Part shown: one piece after another, positions 63,538 through 64,000 of the stretch
How the letters are laid out: each line of letters starts with the position of its first letter
Position numbering within the stretch: the stretch's first letter is position 1
Origin: Celeribacter neptunius
GTDB taxonomy: Bacteria; Pseudomonadota; Alphaproteobacteria; Rhodobacterales; Rhodobacteraceae
DNA length: 64,000 nt
Reading direction: 5' to 3'
Assembly (NCBI RefSeq): GCF_900113955.1
Contig: NZ_FORH01000001.1
Location: 674,395-738,394, forward strand
Translations under genes and position numbers: made by a program
Notes under the pieces: model-generated
Databases searched by the model: none
Told to the model about the DNA's origin: nothing
The model's input: the letters and a program-made list of their open reading frames with translations, nothing else

Positions 63538-64000
63538 GTGTCGACAGACAAGATGAGCATTCAAGCCTGTGCCGAGCTGGTTCAAAAGGGCGATGAGGCG
63601 CGGTTTCGCGCCACCATGGCGGCGCCGTTGAAAGCCCGCGAGGTGCTGTTCCCGATCCATGCCTTTTGTCTCGAGGTGGCGAAAGCGCCCTGGGTGACGC
63701 AAGAGAGCATGATCGCCGAAATGCGGCTGCAATTCTGGCGCGATGTGCTGCAGGAGAAACTGGATGGCAAGGCGCCGCGCGCGCATGAGGTGGCGGCGCC
63801 TCTGGCCGCGGTGCTCGATGCGGCATCGGCCGAGGCGCTGGATCAGGCGGTCACCGCCCGGCAATGGGACATCTACCGCGACCCGCACGAGGACGAAGCG
63901 GCGCTGCATCGCTATCTCCACGCGTCCTATGCCATCCCGATGCATGTGGCGGCACGTCTTCTGGGGGCGCCCGAGAGCGCGACCAAGGCGCTGAATCGTC
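63538..64000 (+). CDS. squalene/phytoene synthase family protein (N-terminal part)
   Basis: Runs off the right edge; 154 codons are present. Starts at GTG 63538 with AAGGAG 11 bases upstream; an ATG at 63553 is an alternative. Landmarks are PIHAFCLEVAKAPWVTQESMIAEMRLQFWRD, typical of the family that includes phytoene synthases and the respiratory assembly factor NDUFAF6. The first aspartate-rich motif of true synthases (DxxxD) reads EVAKA here, so this is more likely the non-catalytic assembly-factor type. Confidence 0.75.
   Translation, partial: MSTDKMSIQACAELVQKGDEARFRATMAAPLKAREVLFPIHAFCLEVAKAPWVTQESMIAEMRLQFWRDVLQEKLDGKAPRAHEVAAPLAAVLDAASAEALDQAVTARQWDIYRDPHEDEAALHRYLHASYAIPMHVAARLLGAPESATKALNR

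Noticed and set aside
61324-63945. 873-codon open frame opposite cimA and the phosphatase-like gene
   Set aside because: Same GC-bias artefact; the sense genes have clear motifs.

Overview
The window looks like a chromosomal segment of an alphaproteobacterium of the Rhodobacteraceae. It is GC-rich and densely packed with short-overlap operons. Family-level signs are the dusB(nifR3)-ntrB-ntrC-ntrY-ntrX-trkA-trkH-hfq-hflX order, an NtrC without the GAFTGA loop, a fused ispDF gene, a GTTC-N7-GTTC SOS box, TGA-N9-TCA iron boxes, and a DUF1127 gene followed by hairpins with anti-Shine-Dalgarno loops. No phage, insertion sequence, CRISPR array or integrase was seen; most of the window is housekeeping with a few accessory modules. 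Coordinates and starts come from reading the sequence; family assignments rest on motifs and length, with no database search.

Layout. 1-9650: KDO-8-P synthase, a DUF1127 gene with a candidate two-hairpin small RNA, rlmE, a mutarotase-like protein, an NsrR-like Rrf2 regulator, an MFS transporter, an ammonium transporter, and the minus-strand group ispDF-pgpA-pncC. 9820-22561: the nitrogen two-component cluster (dusB, ntrB, ntrC, ntrY, ntrX), potassium uptake (trkA, trkH), hfq, hflX and a small unknown protein. 22577-30326: acetyltransferase, penicillin-acylase-like enzyme, beta-hydroxyacid dehydrogenase, an arsR/permease/thiol-protein group, a metallo-beta-lactamase-fold protein with a damaged metal motif, a MAPEG protein and a small regulator.

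30327-40164 is the most interesting block: a self-contained amide-utilisation operon. A leader with two small hairpins and a strong intrinsic terminator comes directly before an AmiC-like cytoplasmic amide sensor and an AmiR-like ANTAR antiterminator. These are followed by a five-gene branched-chain/urea/amide-type ABC importer, a formamidase/acetamidase and an amidase-signature hydrolase. The inferred logic is that amide binds AmiC, AmiR is released, the leader terminator is bypassed, and sensor, transporter and hydrolases are made together, yielding ammonia.

40221-45728 is the mutagenesis cassette imuA-imuB-dnaE2 behind a LexA box that overlaps a predicted promoter, probably giving a leaderless imuA message. 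45855-64000 holds tRNA-Asn and a CAU-anticodon tRNA, a metallo-hydrolase, an orphan sensor kinase, a soluble chemotaxis receptor, a ferredoxin-like protein, purMN, rnd, two tandem acetyltransferases, an iron-binding protein gene behind paired TGA-N9-TCA boxes, mazG, a PEP-mutase-family enzyme, cysS (with a compositionally foreign C-terminal segment), a palindromic intergenic repeat, cimA, a polynucleotide 3'-phosphatase-like protein and the start of a squalene/phytoene-synthase-family gene.
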